NCBI GenBank assembly: GCA_947589035.1 | Contig: CANPYZ010000016.1 | Coordinates: forward strand, 1 to 47,093 | Reading direction: 5' to 3' | Length of the DNA: 47,093 bases | Source: an uncultured Clostridia bacterium | GTDB taxonomy: Bacteria; Bacillota; Clostridia; Oscillospirales; Ruminococcaceae | Shown: one piece after another, positions 1-9,376 of the stretch | Position numbering within the stretch: the stretch's first letter is position 1 | Layout: every line of letters begins with the position of its first letter | Translations under genes and position numbers: made by a program | The notes under the pieces: generated by a model | Seen by the model: the letters and a program-made list of their open reading frames with translations, nothing else | What the model was told of the DNA's origin: nothing | Databases searched by the model: none

Positions 1-294
<294 letters not shown>

Positions 295-2727
295 TGACGG
301 AACAAAAATCGTTGCCGGAAACTTAAGCTGCACGGTGCTGTCTACCGATGAAGACGGTACTGTCAATTTACAGGTGAATGGGTTTTCTGATGAAGTAGGC
401 GATGCGGAAACATTGGAATTTCCGGAAACAGTGGACGGAATACCTGTCCGGTATGTTTCTATTGCTGGTGGAGCATTTGAGGGGTCAAGTCTTACAGAAG
501 CTATTTTGCCGGACACTATTGAAGAAGTTAATTCTCCTTCTGCTTATAGAGGGGTATTTGAAGATTGTTCTTCATTAAAGAAAGTACATCTTCCTGAGGG
601 TGGAAATTTTCATTGCATTGCCAATAGAATATTTTTCGGTTGTTCATCATTGGAAGAAATCAATATTCCTGATTCTGTCAATGAAATAGGAGAGAATGCT
701 TTTGCAGAAACACCACTTTTGACGAATCAAGAAGAAGAGCCAATAAAATATATTGGTAACTGGGCAATTTCTTGTATAGAGGGTATTCCTCTTGAGTTCA
801 AAGAAGGAACTGTAGGTATTGCAAATAATTTCTTAGCTAATAGTACTGTGGGAATTGAATCAGGTACTCCTACAATGATTTTTCCTTCTTCTTTGCGTCA
901 TATTGGAAGTAAGGCATTCTATTATGTAAAAGATATGAATACTGTTATTATTCCTAATGGAATAGAATTTATTCATAATAATGCGTTTGGGAATAGTGAC
1001 GGATTACAGGAAGTCATTTTTTCTGGAACAGTTGGTTCTATTGAAGAAAATGCGTTTAATGGGTGCGAAAATTTAACTTCAGTGCAATTTCCCGAAACAG
1101 TTGGCTCTGTTGGAGATTATGCGTTTAAAGGGTGTACTAATCTAACTTCAGTGCAATTTAATGGAGAAATATCGGAAAATTTCGGAGAAGGTGTATTTTC
1201 AGGCTGTTCTTCTTTGCCTGAAATTGTTCTTCCAGAGGGCATAACAGAAATCTCTAAGAAACTGTTTGCCGACTGCGCTAAACTTGCAAATATTGACCTC
1301 CCTGACAGTCTGACTTCTATTCCTGATGCAGAAAGTTCTTTTTCTGGGACGGCATTATATGCAGACGGACTTTCTGATTTGAGATATGCTGATGATTGGG
1401 TGATCAAAGTCAATTCCGGTTTTGATGGTGACAATATCACAATAAAAGATGGTGCAGTTGGTATTGCAGCGGAAGTGTTCTCAAAACGGAAAACTCTTAC
1501 CTCTATTACTTTTCCGGATACTTTGAAATACATTGAAGACAATGCATTTTTTGAATGTAGTGTATTAACTTCTGCAACTCTGCCTGAATCGGTAATTTCT
1601 ATTGGTGATAAGGCATTTTGTGAGTGTCGTGCATTAACTTCTGTCACATTTCCAGAATCATTAGTTTCCATTGGTGATAGTGCATTTTTTTATTGTGATT
1701 CATTAACTACTGTAACAATTCCTGAATCGGTGACTTCTATTGGTGAGGATGCATTTGAAGATTGTGATGCATTAACTTCTGTGGAACTTTCAGAATCATT
1801 AATTTCTATTAGCCGTGGAACATTTGCTTATTGTGGTTCATTAACCGCTATAACAATTCCTGAATCGGTGACTTCTATTGGTGAGGATGCATTTTTTTCT
1901 TGCAGTGCATTAACTTCTATTACAATAGAAAATCCAGATTGTGAAATTAATGGCGACCAATCGACAATTTGCAATGCTAATTTCATGGATAATCATTATA
2001 ACATCGTTTATAGTTATCCTGGTATAATTTATGGTCATGAAGGCTCTACTGCACAGGCATATGCTGAAAAATATAATCGTAGATTTGAATCTCTCGAAGG
2101 TACAACCACTAAAGAAACTACCACAACCACGGAAGAAACAACCACAAAAGAAACGACTTCCAACACGGAAGAATCTACTACAGCGGAAACAACTACTTCA
2201 GCCGAGGAAACAGCAACTTCTTCCACTGTTTTAGAAACGACTACTGAAGAAGAAACTTCTGCTATCGAGGAGACAACCACAGAAGAAGTGACTACTTCCA
2301 CTGCACCCGAAACAACAGAAACTTCTTCTACCGTTTTAGAAACAACCACGGAAGAAACCACTACGACAAAAGCTCCTTACGCCTCTGACAAGGATTTCTG
2401 CGACTGGGCTGCCAAAGACTACAAACAGAAAACCGGAACTACACCGGCTGTAACTTCTTCCATAACAGAAAACGGAAAAACCGTCATTACCTTGCTTGAC
2501 GAAAACGGCGAAATTTTAGACACTTACACCATTGACCCCGCCACCGGAAAGGGAACAACTTCCAACGGCGCAGAAGTCAACCTCCCGCAAACGGGTATCA
2601 CTTCTAAGGCAACTGCTTCCACTGCTGTTGCTGCTATCGCTGTAACCACTGCCGGAATTGCCTTAATGGGTATCGCCCGCAAACGTGACGAAGACTAAAA
2701 TTTAAATTTTAAATTTAAATTAAAAAT

Positions 2728-2759
2728 TCAGCCTGCTGAAAAACAGGCTGATTTTTTTT
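2728..2759 (+). terminator. Intrinsic terminator after LRR gene
   Basis: TCAGCCTG (2728-2735) pairs with CAGGCTGA (2744-2751), followed by eight T. It separates the LPQTG protein gene from the next gene. An A/T-only palindromic block of TTTAAATT type lies between the stop codon and the hairpin. Confidence 0.9.
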
Positions 2760-2792
2760 CAAAAATTTTTTGCATTTTTTTAAATTTTAAGT

Positions 2793-2823
2793 TTGGTTTA
2801 AGCCTTATTTGATAAACTATAAT
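2793..2823 (+). promoter_or_regulatory. Putative promoter for dockerin beta-helix gene
   Basis: A perfect TATAAT lies at 2818-2823. The best -35 is a weak TTGGTT (2793-2798) with a 19-base spacer. It lies 51 bases before the chosen ATG at 2875. Confidence 0.45.
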
Positions 2824-2874
2824 CATTCCAAAGAAATTCACTCGTTCAGAGTTAAACAGATAGGAGAAATTTTT

Positions 2875-4998
2875 ATGAAAAAAGTTAATCGTTTTCAAAC
2901 TGCTGCAATTCTTGCTTGCAGCGCAATGTGTCTGGCTTTTCCTGTGGCAGTGTCTGCCGATTTTGCCGGAGATGTCAACCTCGATGAACAAGTCACTCTG
3001 ACAGATGCTGTTTTGTTACAGAAATATCTTCTCGGAAAAGAAACCCTCTCTGAAGAGGCTTACCAGAATGCCGACTTACACGCCGACCAAGTGGTGAATG
3101 TTTTTGATTTGCTTGCGCTGAAAAAGCAAATCATTTCTTCCACTCCAGACGTTCCGCCGGAAGTAGAACCCACTGAACCCGGTCCGGAAATTGTTGACCC
3201 GTCCGGAAAAGTTTCTGTTTCTTCTGTGGTTTACGAAACGGATTCTGTTGCTTTATATGATGCTGAAGGAAATGAAGTTTCTCCTTCTTCCGCTGCTAAC
3301 GTTTCCGTTTCCGGAACAGTTGTCACCGTTACCGCCGGAGGGGAATATACTTTCAGCGGAAACGCCGAAAACGGACAATTAAAAGTCTGCACAGATGACG
3401 AAACAGAACCCGATGCCGCTGTGACTTTGAATTTTAATGATTTGTCTTTGACAAATGAAAACAGTGCGCCGGTTTACGTGGAAAATGTCGGCGATGAAGT
3501 GACGATTTCCTTACAGAAAGGAACCGTGAATACCATTTCCGACGGCACAACCCACACGGACACTTACACCAACAGCGACGGCGAAACGAAAAATATTAAC
3601 GGCGCAATTTTCTCCCGTGACGATTTGAAAATTAAAGGCAAGGGAACGTTAGTCGTGAATGGCAACGCTGAGGACGGCATTGTTTCCAAAAATGACCTTA
3701 AACTCTGGAATGGTACAATTGAAGTAACTGCACAAGATGACGGTATCCGTGGCGAAAATTCCGTTAGAATCGGCGACCCGGACGACCTCGTGGAAAATGG
3801 CGGGGACGGCGATTTTTCCAATTTGAATTTAACCGTGAAAACGAATGCCGGCGACGGAATCAAATCTACAGAAACAGAAGAAGGAAAAGGGTATATCACT
3901 ATTAACGGCGGAACAATTAACGTTAATTCTTATGCGGACGGCATTCAGGCAGAACAAGAATTTACCATGAACGGCGGAGAGTTGACGATTTTCACCTATG
4001 AGGGCAGCGACTACGGAAATTCTTCTTCCGGTAATAATACGCCTTGGGGCGGCGGAGGAATGCAGGAAGGCAATGCCAACAAAACAGACATTTCCGCAAA
4101 AGGCATAAAAGCTGTTGGTTTATACGACGAAGCCGGAACAACATGGCAATCTGCCGGAAATATTACCATTAACGGCGGAAATTTAACGATCAATTCTTCT
4201 GACGACAGCATTCATTGCGGAGGCGCAATGCAAATTTTAGGCGGGAATTTCACCATTGCCACGGCGGACGACGGTTTCCATTCCGACCATGAATTAACAA
4301 TCGGAAATGAAACTGCTGCATTCGACAGCGTGCAAATTTACATTTCTCACTGTTTTGAAGGCGTGGAAGGCGTAACCATTAACCAGAATGCCGGAACGGT
4401 ATATATTATTTCTGAAGATGACGGCTATAACGCTGCCGGTGGTTCGGACAATTCCGGAAATGGTAATAATTTCGGCGGTTTCGGCGGCTGGAATCAGGGC
4501 GAAATGAGTACTTCCACAGGAACAATGAATTTAAACGGCGGTTTAGTTGTGGTAAATTCCGCAAATGGTGACCATGATGCATTCGATTCTAACGGCGATG
4601 TGAATTTGAATGGCGGTTACTACTGCGCAAACGGTCAAGACCCAATGGACTGCGGCGACAACGGAAACACAATCAATTACAACGGCGGAAATGTCATTAC
4701 CCTCACGGCAGGCAACACGAATTTAAACACAAGATATAGTTTCCTTGATGAACAAAATCAAGTCATTGTTTCTTTCCTGTCAGGAAGTGGAAACGCTGGT
4801 CAGAACTGCACGACTTGCACGGCGTTCACTGGCGGAACGGTTTCAGACGGTGAAACAATTCTCGAACAGGCGGAAACGTTCGCCGTGACGATTGGCGGAA
4901 CGTTAGCAGACGGCACACAAATTACTGCCGGAGCAAGCAGCGGCGGAGGATTTGGCGGAAATCCTGGCGGCGGTGCTGGCGGTTTCGGCGGAAGATAA
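2875..4998 (+). CDS. Secreted dockerin + DUF4353/Cthe_2159-like carbohydrate-binding protein
   Basis: I start at ATG 2875 because AGGAGA precedes it and a signal peptide follows (MKKVNRFQTAAILACSAMC); an upstream in-frame ATG at 2809 falls on the promoter. The 707-residue protein has, in order, a signal peptide (1-28), a type I dockerin (about 30-87; calcium loops begin DVNLDEQVTL and ADLHADQVVN), a Pro/Glu linker, a long region of TINGGTINVNS-type repeats (about 115-680) and a Gly-rich tail. Repeats of NGG with DDGI/DAFDSN motifs fit the DUF4353 family, whose founder Cthe_2159 is a calcium-binding beta-helix that binds cellulose or pectin. The dockerin sits at the N-terminus, unlike the C-terminal dockerins of the three LRR genes that follow. 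It would dock on a cohesin scaffold; no cohesin is encoded here. Confidence 0.8.
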   Translation: MKKVNRFQTAAILACSAMCLAFPVAVSADFAGDVNLDEQVTLTDAVLLQKYLLGKETLSEEAYQNADLHADQVVNVFDLLALKKQIISSTPDVPPEVEPTEPGPEIVDPSGKVSVSSVVYETDSVALYDAEGNEVSPSSAANVSVSGTVVTVTAGGEYTFSGNAENGQLKVCTDDETEPDAAVTLNFNDLSLTNENSAPVYVENVGDEVTISLQKGTVNTISDGTTHTDTYTNSDGETKNINGAIFSRDDLKIKGKGTLVVNGNAEDGIVSKNDLKLWNGTIEVTAQDDGIRGENSVRIGDPDDLVENGGDGDFSNLNLTVKTNAGDGIKSTETEEGKGYITINGGTINVNSYADGIQAEQEFTMNGGELTIFTYEGSDYGNSSSGNNTPWGGGGMQEGNANKTDISAKGIKAVGLYDEAGTTWQSAGNITINGGNLTINSSDDSIHCGGAMQILGGNFTIATADDGFHSDHELTIGNETAAFDSVQIYISHCFEGVEGVTINQNAGTVYIISEDDGYNAAGGSDNSGNGNNFGGFGGWNQGEMSTSTGTMNLNGGLVVVNSANGDHDAFDSNGDVNLNGGYYCANGQDPMDCGDNGNTINYNGGNVITLTAGNTNLNTRYSFLDEQNQVIVSFLSGSGNAGQNCTTCTAFTGGTVSDGETILEQAETFAVTIGGTLADGTQITAGASSGGGFGGNPGGGAGGFGGR

Positions 4999-5046
4999 GT
5001 TTAAACTTAAACTTAAATTTAAATGATTCCTTTCTGATTGGTTTTC

Positions 5047-5081
5047 AGCACATCAGCAATTTTTGCTGGTGTGCTTTTTTT
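5047..5081 (+). terminator. Intrinsic terminator
   Basis: AGCACATCAGCA (5047-5058) pairs with TGCTGGTGTGCT (5064-5075), with one G-U pair, and a T run follows to 5081. It ends the dockerin beta-helix transcript. Confidence 0.92.
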
Positions 5082-5092
5082 GACGAAAATAT

Positions 5093-5121
5093 TTGACAAG
5101 CTGTGAAAAATATGCTATACT
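5093..5121 (+). promoter_or_regulatory. Sigma-A promoter for first LRR-dockerin gene
   Basis: TTGACA (5093-5098), a 17-base spacer and TATACT (5116-5121) lie 60 bases before the start codon at 5181. It is near consensus. Confidence 0.85.
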
Positions 5122-5180
5122 ATAACTAATAAAAAATCTTTAATTTTCACTTTAACACAAAACAAAAAGGAGTTTTTTCC

Positions 5181-8100
5181 ATGAAAAAATTAATTATTTT
5201 TTTTGCCTGCCTTACGGCGTTCAATATGGGAATAATGCAATTCCCTGTTTCCGCTTTAGAAAATTCTGCTGTTTCAGAATCTTCCACACTTGCAAAGGGT
5301 TCTGTCACTTCCGGCGTATGCGGAGGTTTTCAAAATGAAGAAAATGTGACATGGACATTTGACAACGCCACAGGAATATTGACCATCAGCGGAACGGGCA
5401 GAATGACCTATTGGGGCGATACATATAACATTTCCCCGTGGAGCGAAAATTCCGCTATCCGGAAAGTGATCATTGAAAATGGCGTGCAGACTCTCGGGGA
5501 TTACGCTTTTTCTGGGTGTGAAAATTTAACTTCCGTGTCTATTCCGGATAGTATGATTGAAGATTCCATTCCGGTGTCTGCTTTTGACAATTGTCCGAAA
5601 CTGGCATCTATTTCCGTTTCGAAAAATAATGCCTGCTATTCAAGTGAAAATGGCGTTCTTTTCGATAAAGACAAGCGTAAACTGTTATACTATCCTGCCG
5701 GAAATACGCAAAAAGAATACACTATTCCGGATAATGTGGAAAGCCTTACTTCTTCTTGGCAGAATTGTTCTGCCCTGACAAAAGTATTCATTCCGGAAAG
5801 TGTCAGCTATATTGACGGTGATACGTTTAAAGAATGTCTCAATCTGACAGCAATTGAAGTTGCTGAAAATAATCCCAATTATTTCAGCGAGAATGGCGTT
5901 CTTTTTCAAAAAATTTATCAAAATAATTCCGATTGGATTGAATCAGCGGAAAGCACTTCATCTGAATATTCAGTTCAACTAATGCGGTACCCTGTTGGCA
6001 ATTCCCGAACAGAATACACTATTCCGGAAAATGTTTCTTATATCACTTCAGGAGCATTTGCAGGGTGTGTTCACTTGAAAAATATTTACGTTTCCGAAAA
6101 CAATACTCGTTATCTCAGTGAAAACGGTGTTCTTTTCAGTAAAGATCACGAAGATTACATCAATTTAGAACAGTACCCAGCCGGAAAAACAGAAACAGAA
6201 TACATTGTTCCGGATAATGTGATTAATATTATTCCCGAATATGCATTCGCTTATTGTTCTGCGTTGACTTCTGTCACTTTTCCTGAAAATGTAACTTCTC
6301 TTTCCAAATATACTTTTGCGCATTGTTCACATTTAACATCTGTCAATTTTCCAGAGGACATGGTTGTTATAGATGAGGGAGTATTTTTTGATTGTCCTGC
6401 ATTAACTTCTGTCACCATTCCGGATAGTGTGTATCATATTGGAGAACGGGCGTTTGCTTCTTCCGGTTTAACTTCCGTCACCATTCCGGATAGTGTGCAA
6501 TATATCGGAAATTACGCATTTTTTTCTTGTTCTAATCTGACTTCTGTAGAAATTCCAAAAATTATGATTTCCATTGGAAAGTGTGCGTTTGCACATTGTT
6601 CATCTTTGGCTTCTGTGAGACTTCCTGAAAATACAGCGGTTAATATTGGAAAATATGCTTTTGCGGATACTCCTTTTCTGAAAGAAAATCCTTTTTTAAT
6701 CATCAAAGATGTTTTAATTGACTGTGCAATACCCGACAATGGAAATGTCACTATTCCCGAAGGTGTGACAGCAATTAGAGGCAATGCATTTTCAAATTGT
6801 CCGGATTTAATTTCTGTGACGATTCCGGACAGCATGACAGAAATCGGAAACGGTGCATTTTCAGATTGTTCAAATTTAGTTTCTGTGACAATTCCGGACA
6901 GCGTAACAAAAATTGGAGAAGGGGCATTTGACCGGTGTTTTGCTTTAACATCAATCAAACTTCCGAAAAATTTAACAACGATTGCTTCCACTGCATTTGC
7001 AGATTGCATTAATTTGACTTCTATTTCCATTCCGGAAAATGTCAAGGAAATTCAGGACTATGCTTTTGCGAATTGTCCCCGTTTAGCATCTGTTTCCATT
7101 CCTGAAACAGTAACAAATATTGGACTTAGTGCATTCAGCGGTACGCAGTGGCTGAAAGAAAATCCGCTTTTGATTGTGAATCATGTGTTATATGACGGCA
7201 CAGAATGCACAGGAGAAGTTGTTATTCCGGACGGCGTAACGAAAATTAAACACTTTGCATTTCGCAATGAGGAAAATCTTAATGCATTGACTGCTGTTTC
7301 CCTTCCGGAAAGTGTCACCGAAATTGGAAGTGATGCTTTTCAGAGCTGTCAGGGTTTGACTTCCGTGACCATTCCGGAAAATGTGGAAATTATCGGAAGT
7401 GACGCATTTTCTGACTGTTCGAATTTAACTTCTGTCACCATTCAGAATGTGTATTGCCGAATTAGCGACAGCGAGACAACCATTCCCGAAAAGGCAACGA
7501 TTTACGGCTACCGAAATTCTTTCGCAGAGGGTTATGCCAATAAATATAACAGAAAATTCGTTGCTCTTGAAGGAAATGAAAATCAGCCCTTATTGGAAAT
7601 TACGCCAGTCATTGCACCGTTTAACGATTGGTTTTTCGTGAAAACAAATGTTCCTGACCCAACTGGTTTGCGATTCGTGGACAAAGATTCCGTTTACGAC
7701 AAGAAAGCAACAATCACCTTCAGCAAAGAAGTTTTTCCAGATGTGAATTATGAAGATAAGAACACACTTCGTGTTAATGGTGGGTATCTGTTCTACAGCG
7801 GAAATGTTGACGGCGGCGAACTTTCTTTAGAAGTAAAAAGTGAAAATGGCAAGTGGATTGATTCCGGATTAACATTTACTTTGCCGGAATTGTGCGATGA
7901 AGCGGATTATTTAATTCAGCAATATGCCACGAAAGAAGAGTATTTCGACAATTTGGAAGCCGTGCAGGAAGGGTTATCTTCGATTTGTTTATATAGTGAA
8001 TCTTACATTCGGGGGAATTTCATTCAAGTCAATGATTACTGGCATGTGTCAACTTCTCCATTTATTGACCAGCATTTCTATTTATACAGTCCGTATGATT

Positions 8101-9233
8101 ACCAACAGAATCAAGCCTTGTTTGCGGCGAAAGTTTACCCGTTTATTAATGACTCTTTCAGTTTTCCGCAGTTGCTGGCGGAAGTTTCTGACCGGCTCGA
8201 CACAGATTCAAAAGCTACATGGGAATGGAGCGATGAAAAGCATTATTTAATTGATGTGACCTACAGAACCGGAAAAGATACTGATGAAACACGTTCTTTC
8301 GGGGGCGCAGGAGCAACTCACGGACAAGCCCTCACGGAAAAAGACATTCAGCCTGTATTCGATTTCAAAGAAATGCCCACTTTGGAACAGACGAAAACCA
8401 TTTTAGAAGATTATGCCGGAATGGATATTCCAGACGACATTCCCACGGAAAATAAATTAACATGGAAATCCATTTGCGACACAGTCGGCAATGGTGCATG
8501 GGTGCGTATTTCGCATAACAGCGTAATTAGCAACCAGAAATTCCAGCTTACGCCGACGTACACTTACTTATACAAAAAAGATAATCAGGATTCTTACACT
8601 GTTACTAATTGGGGCGTTGGATATGAAACATATTGGTCAGGAAGTTTAGGTTTTGTTTCGGACACATGGGTTGACGGCAGATATATTGACCAATATGAAC
8701 AATTCGTTTCCGGTGAAACGTTCGACCAGCACCCGAAAAGTAATATTTTACTTTTAGGAATGAAAATTCCCGTGTTAAACGGCACGGAAATCACCGAAAC
8801 AACCGGAAATTTGCTTTACTGCTACAACGAGAAAGAAAACCTCTGGACGGCAGATTTACCGGACTACCAGAAAATTTTAGACTTAGACGAATCTTATTCA
8901 GATTTATTACAATTAACGTTAGAAGAAGTGGAAACGCTTGACGTTGACCGGAACACAAACCAAATTCCCGAAAGCGGTTATCTTTACGACGGAACAGCTG
9001 AACCGGCAACAATTTTCGAAAATGAAAAAATTTACCAGAAAGGCGACCCCGACGGCAACGGTGAAATAGATATTCGGGATGTTATTCTTGTAAATCGGGC
9101 GATTTTAGGGAAATCGACACTTTCCAAGGAACAAATTGAAGCTGTGGATTTCAATGGAAATGGTTACCCCGAACCAGCGGAAGCCTTGATGATAATGAAA
9201 TATATTGTGAAAATTATCACAGATTTTTCCTGA
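5181..9233 (+). CDS. Secreted LRR protein with unassigned C-terminal module and dockerin
   Basis: The 1350-residue protein starts at an ATG after AAAAAGGAG. A signal peptide (about 1-26) is followed by BspA-type LRRs (about 85-790) interrupted by inserts of the form SENGVLFxKxxxxLxxYPxG, which are common in this family. A module of about 470 residues (about 800-1270) that I cannot assign comes next. It includes ICLYSESYIRGNF, YWHVSTSPFIDQHFYLYSP and RSFGGAG. The protein ends in a type I dockerin (about 1285-1350; loop DPDGNGEIDIRD and second loop starting DFNGNGYPEP). No LPxTG is present, so cell attachment would go through a cohesin. The C-terminal third is highly similar to that of the next gene, including at DNA level, so the two are duplicates. 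A role in binding or processing a polymer is inferred only from domain company. Confidence 0.85.
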   Translation: MKKLIIFFACLTAFNMGIMQFPVSALENSAVSESSTLAKGSVTSGVCGGFQNEENVTWTFDNATGILTISGTGRMTYWGDTYNISPWSENSAIRKVIIENGVQTLGDYAFSGCENLTSVSIPDSMIEDSIPVSAFDNCPKLASISVSKNNACYSSENGVLFDKDKRKLLYYPAGNTQKEYTIPDNVESLTSSWQNCSALTKVFIPESVSYIDGDTFKECLNLTAIEVAENNPNYFSENGVLFQKIYQNNSDWIESAESTSSEYSVQLMRYPVGNSRTEYTIPENVSYITSGAFAGCVHLKNIYVSENNTRYLSENGVLFSKDHEDYINLEQYPAGKTETEYIVPDNVINIIPEYAFAYCSALTSVTFPENVTSLSKYTFAHCSHLTSVNFPEDMVVIDEGVFFDCPALTSVTIPDSVYHIGERAFASSGLTSVTIPDSVQYIGNYAFFSCSNLTSVEIPKIMISIGKCAFAHCSSLASVRLPENTAVNIGKYAFADTPFLKENPFLIIKDVLIDCAIPDNGNVTIPEGVTAIRGNAFSNCPDLISVTIPDSMTEIGNGAFSDCSNLVSVTIPDSVTKIGEGAFDRCFALTSIKLPKNLTTIASTAFADCINLTSISIPENVKEIQDYAFANCPRLASVSIPETVTNIGLSAFSGTQWLKENPLLIVNHVLYDGTECTGEVVIPDGVTKIKHFAFRNEENLNALTAVSLPESVTEIGSDAFQSCQGLTSVTIPENVEIIGSDAFSDCSNLTSVTIQNVYCRISDSETTIPEKATIYGYRNSFAEGYANKYNRKFVALEGNENQPLLEITPVIAPFNDWFFVKTNVPDPTGLRFVDKDSVYDKKATITFSKEVFPDVNYEDKNTLRVNGGYLFYSGNVDGGELSLEVKSENGKWIDSGLTFTLPELCDEADYLIQQYATKEEYFDNLEAVQEGLSSICLYSESYIRGNFIQVNDYWHVSTSPFIDQHFYLYSPYDYQQNQALFAAKVYPFINDSFSFPQLLAEVSDRLDTDSKATWEWSDEKHYLIDVTYRTGKDTDETRSFGGAGATHGQALTEKDIQPVFDFKEMPTLEQTKTILEDYAGMDIPDDIPTENKLTWKSICDTVGNGAWVRISHNSVISNQKFQLTPTYTYLYKKDNQDSYTVTNWGVGYETYWSGSLGFVSDTWVDGRYIDQYEQFVSGETFDQHPKSNILLLGMKIPVLNGTEITETTGNLLYCYNEKENLWTADLPDYQKILDLDESYSDLLQLTLEEVETLDVDRNTNQIPESGYLYDGTAEPATIFENEKIYQKGDPDGNGEIDIRDVILVNRAILGKSTLSKEQIEAVDFNGNGYPEPAEALMIMKYIVKIITDFS

Positions 9234-9248
9234 AATTAAAAAATGCAT

Positions 9249-9277
9249 AAAAATTAAAATTTTAATATTAATTTTTT
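9249..9277 (+). terminator. Weak A/T-only hairpin
   Basis: AAAAATTAA (9249-9257) can pair with TTAATTTTT starting at 9268, with T's following. It contains no G or C pairs, so terminator strength is doubtful. It is the only candidate between the two LRR-dockerin genes. Confidence 0.25.
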
Positions 9278-9344
9278 AGAATTTTATACAAAGTTTTTGA
9301 TTTCTTCCAATATTTTTCGAGTTCAGTTGTTATATTAGTGAAAC
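9276..9344 (+). promoter_or_regulatory. Shared upstream element, copy A (possible alternative-sigma promoter)
   Basis: This segment is closely matched at 13371-13440 and, in the other orientation, at 41231-41310 and 41431-41510. The shared blocks are TTTATACAAA, TTCCAATATTTTT and GTTGTTATATTAGTGAAA. It has no consensus -35 but ends in a TATATT-like -10 about 40 bases before the start codon. That it is one promoter class is inferred from the repeated context. Confidence 0.5.
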
Positions 9345-9376
9345 AATTTTCACATTTCACAAAGGAGGAATTTTTC

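Noticed and set aside
1117-1671. Long antisense ORF (184 codons) in the first LRR gene, with similar ones at 6512-7045 and 2035-2361
   Set aside because: They mirror repetitive LRR or Thr/Glu codons, lack ribosome sites and give low-complexity products.
1480-1930. Regular DNA repeats in the LRR genes that could look like a CRISPR or tandem array
   Set aside because: The period is about 69 bases and in frame, encoding 23-residue LRR units; no conserved palindromic repeat with unique spacers.
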